Assembly: GCF_023920705.1 (NCBI RefSeq)
Contig: NZ_CP094657.1
Span: 3,472,001 to 3,536,000, forward strand
Direction: 5' to 3'
Source of the DNA: Acinetobacter sp. XS-4
Lineage (GTDB): Bacteria; Pseudomonadota; Gammaproteobacteria; Pseudomonadales; Moraxellaceae
DNA: 64,000 nt
Part shown: piece by piece, positions 39,606-49,875 of the stretch
Numbering within the stretch: position 1 is the first letter of the stretch
How the letters are laid out: every line of letters starts with the position of its first letter
Made by a program: the position numbers and the translations under genes
Notes under the pieces: generated by a model
What the model was told of the DNA's origin: nothing
The model's database searches: none
Seen by the model: only the letters and a program-made list of their open reading frames with translations

Positions 39606-40523
39606 ATGGCTGATACAAGTATTCCTAAGGATATCGCTGATAGCCTCACAAGCATATTTACCAATATCAATACCGAACGTATTAGTGAAATTTTAGTCGG
39701 TGTTGTGCTGTGTTTTATTGGTTTTGTTCTTGCCCGTATTATTTCAAATACATTTATTAGAACCATTGGCTCACGTTTTAATGCTCATCAACGTCTGGTG
39801 TGGCGCCGCGGTATTTTTTATTTTATTTTCTTACTCTTCATTATGACGAGTTTAAAAGAAGCTGGTTTTAAACTCAGTGTATTTCTTGGCGCGGCAGGGA
39901 TTTTAACCGTAGCGCTCGGTTTCGCATCACAAACTTCTGCCAGTAACTTGATTAGCGGTTTATTTTTGATTGGTGAAGGTTCATTTGAAGTCGGCGATAC
40001 GATTCAGATTACCCTGATTCGTGGTAATACCATCGAAGGCGAAGTGATCTCGATTGATTTGCTTTCAGTTAAGCTGCTTACATTAGACAATGTCTATATT
40101 CGTTTGCCAAACGAACAACTCATTCGTGCTCCTGTACACAACTTATCTAAATACCCAATACGGCGTATTCCAATTACACTTGCAATTAACTTCCATGAAG
40201 ACATCATTAAAGTTCGCGAGGTTCTACTTAACGTAGCAGCTCATTATCCTCTTGTATTAGATGATCCTAAACCCGCTGTTACAGTTACTGCATTCAGAGA
40301 ATCATCAATTGAGCTTTTATTTACAATGTGGTGTCGACAAGAGAACTCTTTAAAAGTTCGAGATGAAATGCAAGAAAGAATTCGAAATGGATTTTTAGAT
40401 AACCGAATTGAAATTCCTGTTCCTAAAATGGGATTGATTGATCGACCATCTAATGTTTTTGCTGAAGATGATATCGATCAATACAGTAATCAAAAAGAAT
40501 TAAATCGAGAGCCTAAAGCTTAG
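39606..40523 (+). CDS. MscS-family mechanosensitive ion channel
   Basis: 305 residues. Three hydrophobic segments (about 30-48, 68-86, 94-112), with pore helix TM3 as LGAAGILTVALGFASQTSASNLISGLFLI, then the MscS beta domain (FEVGDTIQI ... GEVISIDLLSVKLLTLDNVYIRLPNEQLI) and an alpha/beta C-terminal domain ending in a polar tail. It gates ion flow across the inner membrane on osmotic downshock. It directly follows the DUF432 gene. Its stop overlaps the end of the convergent DUF2339 gene by 11 bp. Confidence 0.92.
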   Translation: MADTSIPKDIADSLTSIFTNINTERISEILVGVVLCFIGFVLARIISNTFIRTIGSRFNAHQRLVWRRGIFYFIFLLFIMTSLKEAGFKLSVFLGAAGILTVALGFASQTSASNLISGLFLIGEGSFEVGDTIQITLIRGNTIEGEVISIDLLSVKLLTLDNVYIRLPNEQLIRAPVHNLSKYPIRRIPITLAINFHEDIIKVREVLLNVAAHYPLVLDDPKPAVTVTAFRESSIELLFTMWCRQENSLKVRDEMQERIRNGFLDNRIEIPVPKMGLIDRPSNVFAEDDIDQYSNQKELNREPKA

Positions 40524-43317
40524 GCTCTTCATTTTTCTGTACAGCGGATGATGGTGGTAATGGCGCAAGATAAGCAATAATCAACATTACCCCACCCGCT
40601 CCAATAAATGAAATGACTCGAGTTAAGGTCGCACTTTGCGATAGATCAAGCAAAATCAGCTTTAATACGACAATCCCTAAAAGCGCAGCACCTACAAACC
40701 ATAATTGACGAATCATTTTTCGGCTTGAGAACGTGGTTAAAATGAATGCCAAAATAACCCAGAGCAATGTCAAACTTAACTGCACCAAGCCATTTGTCCA
40801 AATTTCAGCGCTCCAGAGTGGTGTCGCCCAGTAATGATGCAAGCCTCTGACCACCACACTACTGAATACCAACAATCCCACTAGAATTGTTGTAATTTTA
40901 AAAGTCCACTCCAGTGATTTATCTTGATCAAAAGCATGCTGATAAATAATAAAGAGTAGACCAGCAAATACTGAAATTGAAAGGAAGTCAGTTAAGTTAA
41001 TCAAAGGAACAAAGTAAAGGTACTCTGCAGAATGCCGATCTACGCTCACTACTAGCAACCAGAGTAAGCTTAAACACCACACTGGAATTTGATGTAACAG
41101 TGTCGTTTTATAAGCTTTATACGCCCAAAGGGAATAAACCACAGGAACGAAAGCCAGAGCAACAAGTGGCATTTGTGGAAAAATTGCTAAACCAACCATC
41201 GCTAATGCCAACCAACTCAAACCAGACCAGACTTTTAAAGATACAAACTGATCTGATTGCGGTTGAGCCATAATGAATAAAGCACTAAGAAGCATTGCTG
41301 CGATGAGAAAAGTACCCTGCTGTAATATACTCGGCCATTTAAATATGCTAAATACTTGACTGGTAAAGGCTTCACCTAGAATTAACAATAATAACAGGCC
41401 AATTAAACCTAACTGTAAACTCTGCCATTGAACCCTTAGTTTATAATGAACCACTACACTAAATATTGATAATAATAATATCGCAATCATCAAATATGGA
41501 CTTAAGCCGTGATGTTGCCATGTCAAAATTTCTATACCAGCGATAGCACCCGCATACACCCCTAAACACAAGAAAATACCGCTAAACATGCTGGCACTAA
41601 AATAGTGTTGCTCTTTACTGTTGTATTGCAATAAATAAAAGGCAGAAATGAATTGGGCAATTGCATAAATGCTTGTGCTTAGAGTCGGGAACTCTTCATT
41701 CGCCCAAAATTGATAAAACAATGCAACTGAACTGAGTAAAACTAAAATTACACCAATATATCGGCTCAAACGGTAGCGCTCAGTTACCCCCCATACAATG
41801 AGGGCCGTACCTTGAGCAACCCAACCAATCGCAGTCCAATGTGCCCCTTTCGCGAGTGGAAAGATTAAAGCAAAAAATGCGACGGCGAGGATGAAAAAGC
41901 TTTTGGCAAGAACTGAAAGTTGAGGATGGATCTTTTTGATCCAGAAAGTTAATACCGCATAGGTACCAGCCAGAACAGCAGCACCAATCGTCAACGCTTG
42001 AGTAGACTCATGGACCAAATAGGCATGTAGCGTAAAACCTAGTACAGGCACACTAAAAATAAGGCCTACATCTAGCAAAGGAGGTAAACGAATGCCTTCT
42101 TGTTGTTCACGTGCTGAAACTCGAGATATATTTTGGCTATAACGAACACTAAGCCAAATAAACAAACCTATATGTAGCCATAAAATCCAGTCTAATGTGT
42201 CAAACTTTGCTGGTTCTGCATAAAAACCTATTGCACTACCACCAATAAACATCGTGGCAAAGAAAGCAATCTGATTTAAGATTTTCCAAGGCTGAATAAA
42301 ATTAACCGCAGCAACTGCTAAGTTAATTACCAAATAGTAGCTAAATAGGAAGACTACATCTGGACGATATTGTGGAATAACCAAAGGAGCCGCATAAGCC
42401 ATGCCGAGTGCTAAAATTGCCAAATAAATAGCTTGTTGTTTTAAACTCAGGAATACCGTAATAGCCAATAATATCGCAAACAGAATACTCGCTGTCGTGA
42501 GGTTAGCAATTACACCAAAATGATGCGAGAACACGAGTGTTAGGAATACAACAGCTAGTCCTACACCCTGCAATGCCACAGCAAAAAGCTGATTTTTCTT
42601 TTGCAAACTATATCCAAATGCCGTTAATACACCTCCAGCAATTGCAATAAAACCAAGTTTTACACCTAAACTAAGTTGCCAGTGCTCACTTGCGAAACGC
42701 AATAACAACACCACCCCAACCATCAACACAGCGACAGCAACTCTTAAAATTGGATTGCCATGAACCATCCAGTCGACTGCTGGTTGCCACCATGTACTCT
42801 GTACATGGGCCGGTTGTTCTGTTTCATTTAAAATTGCTGTTTCAGTTGGGGCTAGCGTATCAACATTATTGGAATCAACTTGCACTACCGCTGGAGGTAT
42901 AACTTCTGTTTGTAGAGTATCGTTTACATGAACAGTTTGTTTTGCCGACTCGAGATACAACAGTCGAGTATGAAATGCACTAATTGTTTGAATCAAACAT
43001 AGCAATAAAGCCAGTAATGCCCCGCCAGCAATCCACATCCAGTGATTCATATAAGCAACTAATGCAACCAAGGCAGCCGCATAAATCACTATTGTTTGCG
43101 TATGAATAGAATAAAGTGGTTTTTTCTGCTGAGAAAACTGTTGTTCTAAATGAGACAGACGCTGATGCAGATTTGATAATAGCTGAACCAGTATGACAAT
43201 AAGTGCAATAGATAAAGCAACAACAGCACTCTGAAATTTAAAACCAATTGAAATGGCTAAAAACAAAGTCAAAGCGATCAAAACAATGATCATTCCCTGT
43301 TTGTCTTTTTTATACAT
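40513..43317 (-). CDS. DUF2339 polytopic membrane protein
   Basis: 934 residues with more than 20 predicted membrane segments. Two N-terminal helices and a short polar coiled-coil-like stretch (LHQRLSHLEQQFSQQKK) are followed by two more helices, a cytoplasmic linker of about 60 residues (about 115-175), and then near-continuous hydrophobic segments to the end. This is the plan of DUF2339 proteins, which are widespread and uncharacterised. No catalytic motif is evident. It stands alone: divergent from polA and convergent with the MscS gene. Confidence 0.8.
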   Translation of the reverse strand: MYKKDKQGMIIVLIALTLFLAISIGFKFQSAVVALSIALIVILVQLLSNLHQRLSHLEQQFSQQKKPLYSIHTQTIVIYAAALVALVAYMNHWMWIAGGALLALLLCLIQTISAFHTRLLYLESAKQTVHVNDTLQTEVIPPAVVQVDSNNVDTLAPTETAILNETEQPAHVQSTWWQPAVDWMVHGNPILRVAVAVLMVGVVLLLRFASEHWQLSLGVKLGFIAIAGGVLTAFGYSLQKKNQLFAVALQGVGLAVVFLTLVFSHHFGVIANLTTASILFAILLAITVFLSLKQQAIYLAILALGMAYAAPLVIPQYRPDVVFLFSYYLVINLAVAAVNFIQPWKILNQIAFFATMFIGGSAIGFYAEPAKFDTLDWILWLHIGLFIWLSVRYSQNISRVSAREQQEGIRLPPLLDVGLIFSVPVLGFTLHAYLVHESTQALTIGAAVLAGTYAVLTFWIKKIHPQLSVLAKSFFILAVAFFALIFPLAKGAHWTAIGWVAQGTALIVWGVTERYRLSRYIGVILVLLSSVALFYQFWANEEFPTLSTSIYAIAQFISAFYLLQYNSKEQHYFSASMFSGIFLCLGVYAGAIAGIEILTWQHHGLSPYLMIAILLLSIFSVVVHYKLRVQWQSLQLGLIGLLLLLILGEAFTSQVFSIFKWPSILQQGTFLIAAMLLSALFIMAQPQSDQFVSLKVWSGLSWLALAMVGLAIFPQMPLVALAFVPVVYSLWAYKAYKTTLLHQIPVWCLSLLWLLVVSVDRHSAEYLYFVPLINLTDFLSISVFAGLLFIIYQHAFDQDKSLEWTFKITTILVGLLVFSSVVVRGLHHYWATPLWSAEIWTNGLVQLSLTLLWVILAFILTTFSSRKMIRQLWFVGAALLGIVVLKLILLDLSQSATLTRVISFIGAGGVMLIIAYLAPLPPSSAVQKNEEPKL

Positions 43318-43471
43318 GGGCTTAGCAATATGACACCTTCATTACATGTCATCTTACTTCAAGCCAATACAAGCGTATATTTATACATACAAAATACTGC
43401 AAAAATCATAATCCTGCATTCATAGCCGTTTTCACGTAAAATACCCGTAATTCAAATTAAGGAATTGTTCA

Positions 43472-46243
43472 ATGCCACCATTTGTCTTGGTTGATGGGTC
43501 CTATTTTTTATTTCGTGCATATCATGCATTACCACCATTGACGACCTCTACAGGGTTACATACCAATGCAATACGTGGAGCAATTTCTGCGATTCAAAAA
43601 CTTATGCGTCGTATGCAACCGACGCATATGGCCGTAATTTTTGATACGCCTGAGCCAACTTTCCGTCATAAGCTTTCACCGATCTATAAAGGTGACCGCC
43701 CGAGTATGCCCGAAGAGTTATCTCAACAGATTCCATATTTACATGCATTGATTAAAGCTCAAGGGATTCCTTTATATAGTCTTCCGGGTGCAGAAGCAGA
43801 TGACATTATCGGGACACTTGCTAAACGTGCCGTGCTCGAAGGCCATCATGTGCTTATCTCAACTGGAGATAAAGACATGGCTCAGCTTGTCAATGATCAT
43901 GTAAAACTCGAAGATAGCTTTAAAGATCGCGTAATGGACACTGACGGTGTATTTGAAAAATTTGGCGTTTGGCCAAATCAGATTATCGACTATTTAACGC
44001 TAATGGGTGATGCATCCGACGGTATTATGGGGGTTCCAGGCGTAGGTGCAAAAACAGCAGCTAAATTACTGACTGAATATGGCACTTTAGAGAATATCAT
44101 TGCCAATGCAGACCAGCTTAAAGGCAAGATTAGCCAGAATATCAAAGATAATTTAGACAATATTAAGCTTGATCACCAGCTAGCAAGCATTGTGTGTGAT
44201 CTTCCTTTAGAACTCGACTGGCATGAATTAAAGCTTATCGACCCAAATGTTGATGCTTTACGCAACTTATATACTGAGCTTGAATTTAGAAATCAGTTAC
44301 AGTCACTTGATCATCCGAATAATCCAAACAGCTCTACTTATAAACAACAAGCTTCACAAGTAGTCGTTCAAGATGAAGTTAAACCGGATGACGCTATAGA
44401 AACCGAAGATCAGGCAAGCTTAACCAGTCAAGATGACCAACTTGGAACTGCAAATTATCATACTGTTTTAACTCAAGAAGCATGGGATCAACTCTTGCAA
44501 CGCATGCAAAATGCTGATCATTTTGCCATTGATACAGAAACTACAAGTCTTGATTACCGTATTGCCGAGATGGTTGGTTTCTCAATCGCCTTTGATGCAC
44601 AAGACGCTTATTATGTGCCTTTAGCGCATAATTATGAAAATGCACCGCAGCAGCTGGACCGTGAACAAATTCTGGCTCAAATTAAGCCTGTATTAGAAAA
44701 TGAAGCGGTTAAAAAAATCGGTCATCATCTTAAATATGATGCACACATTTTTGCAAACCACGGTATAGAGCTAAAAGGCTGGTATTTCGATAGCATGCTG
44801 GCATCTTATGTACTAAATGCGGCAGCAACTCGTCATGGCATGGATGATGTAGCTCGTGTCTACTTAAGCCACTTAACCACCACCTTTGAACAAATTGCTG
44901 GTAAGGGTGCAAAGCAGAAAACTTTTAATCAAATTGAGATTGAAGTTGCTGCTCACTATGCAGCAGAAGATGCGCATGTGACCTATCGTTTGTATGAAGT
45001 ACTTTCAAACAAACTTAAGCCATTTCCTGAGTTAGAAAATATTTTATATAACATCGAAATGCCAGTTGCCCGAATTTTGTCAGGCATGGAAGAAGATGGC
45101 ATTCGTTTAGATCATGCTTTCTTAGATAAATTAAGTGTTGAATTTGCAAAAACTATGGAAGGTCTTGAAAACAAGGCCATGGAAATTGCAGATGAAACTT
45201 TTAATATTGCTTCACCTAAACAAGTAGGTGAAATCCTATTTGATAAATTAGGAATCAAAGGCGGTAAAAAAACTGCAACTGGACAATACAGCACCAGTGA
45301 AAGTGTTTTAGAAAAAATTGAACATCCTTTAGCGGAAATTATTCTAGAACATCGTGGTTTGGCAAAGCTCAAAAGTACCTATACGGACCGTCTGGTTGAG
45401 CAATCTCATAATGATACGCACCGTGTACATACGAGCTATCACCAAGCACTCACAGCGACAGGCCGCCTCTCCTCTTCCGATCCTAATTTACAAAATATTC
45501 CAATTCGTAGACAAATCGGCCGTCAGATTCGCAAAGCATTCATTGCACCAGAAGGCCGAGTTCTATTGGCTGCCGATTACTCGCAAATTGAATTACGTTT
45601 AATGGCACATTTTTCTCAAGATGATGCTTTAGTACATGCATTCCAGCACGGTCAAGACGTTCACCGCCGTACTGCAGCAGAAGTATTGGGTATTGCAATT
45701 GAAGATGTGACCAATGATCAACGTCGCCAAGCCAAGGCAGTAAACTTTGGTCTACTGTATGGTATGTCTGAGTTTGGCTTGATTCGTCAGTTAGGTTTCA
45801 CACGTCAAGAGTCACAAAACTATATTAAGCAATATTTCCAACGTTACCCTGGTATCTATGAATACATGCAACGCACACGTCAAGTTGCATCAGAGCAAGG
45901 CTTTGTTGAAACTATTTTAGGCCGTCGTCTTTATACGCCAGATATTGATGCACGAAATGTGATGGTACGTAAGGCTGCCGAACGTGCTGCCATCAATGCA
46001 CCTTTACAAGGTAGTGCAGCTGATATTATTAAAATTGCAATGATTGAAGTTGATAAAATCTTGCCAAAAGATCAAGCCAAGTTACTTCTTCAAGTACACG
46101 ATGAATTAGTTTTTGAAGCCGATCAAAACATTGCTGAAGAACTTTCGAAGCAAATCGCAAAAGTCATGGAATCTGTTGTAGAAATTTCCGTGCCTTTAGT
46201 GGTTGAAGTAGGACAAGGACAAAACTGGGATGACGCCCATTAA
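43472..46243 (+). CDS. polA: DNA polymerase I
   Basis: 923 residues with all three domains. The 5'-3' exonuclease covers about 1-290 (PPFVLVDGSYFLFRAYHALP; GAEADDIIGTLA; GDASDGIMGVPGVGAKTA), a 3'-5' exonuclease starts about 330 with intact FAIDTETTS, and the family A polymerase carries LLAADYSQIELR near 700, RRQAKAVNFGLLYG and LLQVHDELVFE near 876. It removes RNA primers and fills gaps. Divergent from the DUF2339 gene; followed by a bidirectional terminator. Confidence 0.98.
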   Translation: MPPFVLVDGSYFLFRAYHALPPLTTSTGLHTNAIRGAISAIQKLMRRMQPTHMAVIFDTPEPTFRHKLSPIYKGDRPSMPEELSQQIPYLHALIKAQGIPLYSLPGAEADDIIGTLAKRAVLEGHHVLISTGDKDMAQLVNDHVKLEDSFKDRVMDTDGVFEKFGVWPNQIIDYLTLMGDASDGIMGVPGVGAKTAAKLLTEYGTLENIIANADQLKGKISQNIKDNLDNIKLDHQLASIVCDLPLELDWHELKLIDPNVDALRNLYTELEFRNQLQSLDHPNNPNSSTYKQQASQVVVQDEVKPDDAIETEDQASLTSQDDQLGTANYHTVLTQEAWDQLLQRMQNADHFAIDTETTSLDYRIAEMVGFSIAFDAQDAYYVPLAHNYENAPQQLDREQILAQIKPVLENEAVKKIGHHLKYDAHIFANHGIELKGWYFDSMLASYVLNAAATRHGMDDVARVYLSHLTTTFEQIAGKGAKQKTFNQIEIEVAAHYAAEDAHVTYRLYEVLSNKLKPFPELENILYNIEMPVARILSGMEEDGIRLDHAFLDKLSVEFAKTMEGLENKAMEIADETFNIASPKQVGEILFDKLGIKGGKKTATGQYSTSESVLEKIEHPLAEIILEHRGLAKLKSTYTDRLVEQSHNDTHRVHTSYHQALTATGRLSSSDPNLQNIPIRRQIGRQIRKAFIAPEGRVLLAADYSQIELRLMAHFSQDDALVHAFQHGQDVHRRTAAEVLGIAIEDVTNDQRRQAKAVNFGLLYGMSEFGLIRQLGFTRQESQNYIKQYFQRYPGIYEYMQRTRQVASEQGFVETILGRRLYTPDIDARNVMVRKAAERAAINAPLQGSAADIIKIAMIEVDKILPKDQAKLLLQVHDELVFEADQNIAEELSKQIAKVMESVVEISVPLVVEVGQGQNWDDAH

Positions 46244-46256
46244 TTAATAGAAATAA

Positions 46257-46285
46257 AAAAAGGGCTGTGAAATACAGCCCTTTTT
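46257..46285. terminator. Bidirectional terminator polA / yggT
   Basis: AAAAAGGGCTGT (46257-46268) and ACAGCCCTTTTT (46274-46285) form a 12-bp stem around GAAAT. It lies between convergent genes. Confidence 0.9.
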
Positions 46286-46296
46286 ATTGAGTTAGC

Positions 46297-46866
46297 TTAA
46301 AGACCAGTTAAGAGAACTTTAGCAACTTCATTCATTAAAATTTCGGCAATATAGAGCGCCAAAAAAGCCAAAATTGGCGATAAGTCAATCATTCCCATAT
46401 TAGGCAATAAACGACGGAATGGCGCAAGTAATGGTTCAGCTAAATCTTGAATCACCTCAATATAAGGTGAACGAGATTGGGTGAACATAACCACCCAACT
46501 CAAAATGATTGTTGCAAAAATTAAATAACGACAGAAACGAATCAAGTCCTGAATCATAGTCACAAATGTCAGAATCACTAAATGAATCGGACTATTTGGC
46601 ATAGAGCCAGAAAGATACATTACACCGAAAATTTTCAGTAAATATAAAATAATTAAAAGAGCTAACGCAGCTAAATTAAACCGGCCTTTTGCGACCGTCG
46701 GAAAAATTCGGCCAAAAATATCAACAATTTTAGTCGCCTTTACGGTCGATAAAACCACAGGATTATAAGGACTTACTGCCGCCAATTGCATTAAAAAACG
46801 GAAAAAGACCAATAAAATCGCGACGTTAATTAAAATTCCAAAAATTAGCGCAGAATTTGCACCCAT
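46297..46866 (-). CDS. YggT-family inner-membrane protein
   Basis: 189 residues with two YggT repeats, each of a hydrophobic hairpin (about 8-35 and 60-85; about 100-130 and 160-180). The segments VSPYNPVVLSTVKATKIVDIFGRIFP and RSPYIEVIQDLAEPLLAPFRRLLP are the duplicated amphipathic signature. Function is poorly known; members are linked to osmotic tolerance or envelope assembly. It lies 21 nt downstream of proC, a widely conserved neighbourhood. Confidence 0.88.
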   Translation of the reverse strand: MGANSALIFGILINVAILLVFFRFLMQLAAVSPYNPVVLSTVKATKIVDIFGRIFPTVAKGRFNLAALALLIILYLLKIFGVMYLSGSMPNSPIHLVILTFVTMIQDLIRFCRYLIFATIILSWVVMFTQSRSPYIEVIQDLAEPLLAPFRRLLPNMGMIDLSPILAFLALYIAEILMNEVAKVLLTGL

Positions 46867-46887
46867 AGTTGTCTTATCCTATTTAAG

Positions 46888-47733
46888 CTATTTCGCACTG
46901 TCACTCAATTCTTGAGCCAATTCTTGGCTACGCTTCTGAGCAGCAGCCAATGCAGATTGAATATTTTGGGAGATTTGTGCACGGTCAAAAACTTCAAGTG
47001 CAGCTTGTGTTGTACCATTTGGCGATGTCACATTCTTACGAAGTTCAGATGGAGTGTTTGAACTGGTAATTGCCATTTGAGCTGCACCTAGCGCTGTTTG
47101 AAGAGTTAACGCGGTTGCAACTTTTTCATCCAGTCCTAAATTTTTACCCGCACGGATCATACTTTCCATCAAATAGAAAAAATATGCAGGGCCTGAACCA
47201 GAAACTGCTGTTACGGCATCAATTTGAGCTTCGGAGTTTACCCAAATTGTTAAACCTGTGGCCGCTAAAATCTGACTTGTTAATTCACGATCCAAAGCAC
47301 CGACTACATCATTTGCATAGATACCGTGCGCGCCAGTTTGAACCAGAGCTGGTGTATTCGGCATAACGCGAACAATTCGATTGCTATCAATTAAGTTTGA
47401 TATCGTTTGAATTTCAGCACCAGCAATAATTGAAATGACCAATTTATCTGATAAAAGACCTTTCAACGGACGTAAAACAGTCGCCAAAACTTGCGGCTTT
47501 ACCGCCAGTACGACAACATCAGCATTTTGAATTGCAGCCACGTTATCTTGTGTTACGTGAACCTCTTTCTCTTGTAATAATTGACGGATCTGTTCAACAG
47601 GATCTGAAACAGTAATACGTGTCGGTGGTAAACCTCTTGAGATGAGCCCGCCAATTAAAGCTTGGGCCATATTACCGCCACCAATAAAACAGATATTACA
47701 ATTTACTGCACTTGCCATAACCATATTCGCCAT
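46888..47733 (-). CDS. proC: Pyrroline-5-carboxylate reductase
   Basis: 281 residues. The Rossmann dinucleotide motif is ICFIGGGNMAQALIGGLISRG (start near residue 15), VVLAVKPQ follows, and the C-terminal dimer domain carries AVSGSGPAYFFYLMESM and SPNGTTQAALEVF. It makes proline from pyrroline-5-carboxylate with NAD(P)H. Starts at 47733, 47724 or 47718 are all possible; all overlap the end of tilS. It is coupled to tilS upstream and yggT downstream. Confidence 0.94.
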   Translation of the reverse strand: MANMVMASAVNCNICFIGGGNMAQALIGGLISRGLPPTRITVSDPVEQIRQLLQEKEVHVTQDNVAAIQNADVVVLAVKPQVLATVLRPLKGLLSDKLVISIIAGAEIQTISNLIDSNRIVRVMPNTPALVQTGAHGIYANDVVGALDRELTSQILAATGLTIWVNSEAQIDAVTAVSGSGPAYFFYLMESMIRAGKNLGLDEKVATALTLQTALGAAQMAITSSNTPSELRKNVTSPNGTTQAALEVFDRAQISQNIQSALAAAQKRSQELAQELSDSAK

Positions 47734-49099
47734 TTACCAGATTACAAGAATAAGAAATTAAATCTGGTTGCCATCCTCCTTGCTCACAATACGGAGACTG
47801 AGCCAACCAAAATCCTTTCGGTGTAAAAACCCCAAGCATAACATTATCTATGACTAATATTTGAATTGTATGACGAAGCCAAGGCAAAATATGTGCTTCT
47901 TGAATTGCTTTTTTTAACGGCCACTGGCCAACACGACCATATAAATGGATTTTTTCACCGCCTTGACGTCGAACTATTGTCAATTTTTCATTTAATAAAG
48001 ATGGAGCCAAACCGATATTTTTTTGTGTAATCTGAAAATGCCCTGAAGCGTAATGCACTATTTCCCCCATTTGGAAATGATGCTCCGACTCTACTTCAAC
48101 AGGGTTTAATTTTTCAGCAAGAAAAACTTGCTTACTCAACCTATAAAGATCTTTTTGATAACGGACATAATGAAATTGGTTCCAGTGTAATGCAGCTTGT
48201 GCATCGGACTTTGAATCAATCACTTCATTTTTTAAACGCTCAACCATTTCAAATGCAGGTCGATATTGCCCATCACCTTTCATCCATACTGAAAGCAATT
48301 GACGTTGACGGGCAGCTGATAAATCTAAAAGTTTAGTTAAGTCTAAACACTCAGCAGTACCACAATACTTTAAATCAGCTTTCAAAACTTCTTCTAAAAT
48401 TTCAGAAGCATCTTGCATCAAATAGCTGGTCCGGCTCAGTGCTTGCTGCATTTTAGGAAATCGTTTTTGTAAAAATGGCCAAAGTTCCTCACGCGACCAC
48501 GCCCGATCATAATGAATATCGTAATTTGTCGGGTCATTTATATACTCAATTTCAAGTTGAGTAGTCCAATCAGCAATTTGCTCACGAGATAAATCTAAAA
48601 AAGGACGCCAAATCGTCATGTCTACACGGTAATCCACAGACTGCATAGCCGCTAATCCATCAACACCTGCACCCGATAACAAACGTAATATGACCGTTTC
48701 AGCCTGATCTTGCTGATGATGAGCAAGTACTAAAGTTTCATTGGATTGCAAATGCTGTCGATAAGCTTGATAACGTGCCTGACGCGCTTGAGCTTCCAGA
48801 TTCCCATCGGTAACCTGAACTTTTTGAATAATAAAAGGAATATCTAAACGAGTAGCTTGTTCAGCGACTAATTTCCCCCACTCTGCACTTTGTGATTGCA
48901 GTTGATGATCGATATAGATTGCTCGGATCTTTTGAGGGAAAATTTGAGACATCAAATGTAGCAGCAGCATAGAATCCATGCCACCACTACATCCAATAAG
49001 AAAAGAACTATTTTCTGAAAATAGTTGAGCCTGCTTTAAGACATTATGCCTAAATTTGCGCTGCCAAACTTCATTAAACGTTGATAACGTGCTTCGCAT
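47696..49099 (-). CDS. tilS: tRNA(Ile)-lysidine synthase
   Basis: 467 residues. The PP-loop SGGMDS at 38-43 binds ATP, and the TilS N-terminal domain includes RYQAYRQHL and [28 protein letters not shown]. Linker and C-terminal domains complete the full-length form (E. coli type). It converts C34 of the CAU-anticodon tRNA-Ile to lysidine so that AUA is read. The start overlaps accA by 64 nt; no later Met precedes the PP-loop, so the overlap is real. Its end overlaps proC by up to 38 nt. Confidence 0.93.
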   Translation of the reverse strand: MRSTLSTFNEVWQRKFRHNVLKQAQLFSENSSFLIGCSGGMDSMLLLHLMSQIFPQKIRAIYIDHQLQSQSAEWGKLVAEQATRLDIPFIIQKVQVTDGNLEAQARQARYQAYRQHLQSNETLVLAHHQQDQAETVILRLLSGAGVDGLAAMQSVDYRVDMTIWRPFLDLSREQIADWTTQLEIEYINDPTNYDIHYDRAWSREELWPFLQKRFPKMQQALSRTSYLMQDASEILEEVLKADLKYCGTAECLDLTKLLDLSAARQRQLLSVWMKGDGQYRPAFEMVERLKNEVIDSKSDAQAALHWNQFHYVRYQKDLYRLSKQVFLAEKLNPVEVESEHHFQMGEIVHYASGHFQITQKNIGLAPSLLNEKLTIVRRQGGEKIHLYGRVGQWPLKKAIQEAHILPWLRHTIQILVIDNVMLGVFTPKGFWLAQSPYCEQGGWQPDLISYSCNLVNGEYGYGKCSKL

Positions 49100-49857
49100 C
49101 GTTCATTTGCTTCCAGTGGTAGCAATTCATCCAAAGCTTGCTTCAGAACTACTTTTAGGTTTTGCATAACTTGCTCAGGGTCTAAATGTGCCCCCTCGCC
49201 TTCATCTACTACATATTCAACAATACCTAGAGATTGTAATTTGTCTGCTGTTAAACCTAAAGCTTCGCTCGCTTGAGCCGCTTTTTCAGCAGTTTTCCAT
49301 AAAATAGATGCGCAGCCTTCTGGTGAAATCACAGAATAAATACTGTGCGATAACATAATGACTCTGTCAGCAACACCAATACCTAAAGCACCACCAGAAC
49401 CACCTTCACCCAGTACTGTTGCAACAACAGGAACTTTCAAGCTTGAAAGTTGAGCAAGACTCGTTGCAATTGCTTCGGCTTGTCCACGCTCTTCAGCACC
49501 AACACCTGGGTAAGCACCCATCGTATCAATAAACGTGAAGACCGGAAGATTAAAACGCTCAGCCATATCTAATAGGCGTTGAGATTTACGGTAACCTTCA
49601 GGGTTAGCCATACCGAAGTTATGCTTTAATTTTTCACGGGTACTACGACCACGGTGTTGTCCAATGACCATCACAGGTTGACCGTCAAAACGAGCAAGAC
49701 CACCTACCATCGCACCATCGTCACCAAACAAACGATCACCATGCAAGGCGTCAAACTCTGTAAAGATTTCACCGACATAATCTAGAAACTGCGGACGTTC
49801 AGGATGACGTGCAATTTGAACCGTTGTCCAAGCTTTGGACTGAGTAGATTTTTTCAT
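49036..49857 (-). CDS. accA: Acetyl-CoA carboxylase carboxyltransferase subunit alpha
   Basis: 273 residues, slightly shorter than E. coli AccA (319) because the N-terminal helical part is brief ([22 protein letters not shown]). The crotonase-fold core is intact: [81 protein letters not shown]. With AccD it transfers CO2 from biotin to acetyl-CoA, committing carbon to fatty acids. Its last 64 nt overlap tilS. It lies 18 nt after ppx. Confidence 0.96.
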   Translation of the reverse strand: MKKSTQSKAWTTVQIARHPERPQFLDYVGEIFTEFDALHGDRLFGDDGAMVGGLARFDGQPVMVIGQHRGRSTREKLKHNFGMANPEGYRKSQRLLDMAERFNLPVFTFIDTMGAYPGVGAEERGQAEAIATSLAQLSSLKVPVVATVLGEGGSGGALGIGVADRVIMLSHSIYSVISPEGCASILWKTAEKAAQASEALGLTADKLQSLGIVEYVVDEGEGAHLDPEQVMQNLKVVLKQALDELLPLEANERCEARYQRLMKFGSANLGIMS

Positions 49858-49875
49858 AGGTCGAATATTATCCCT

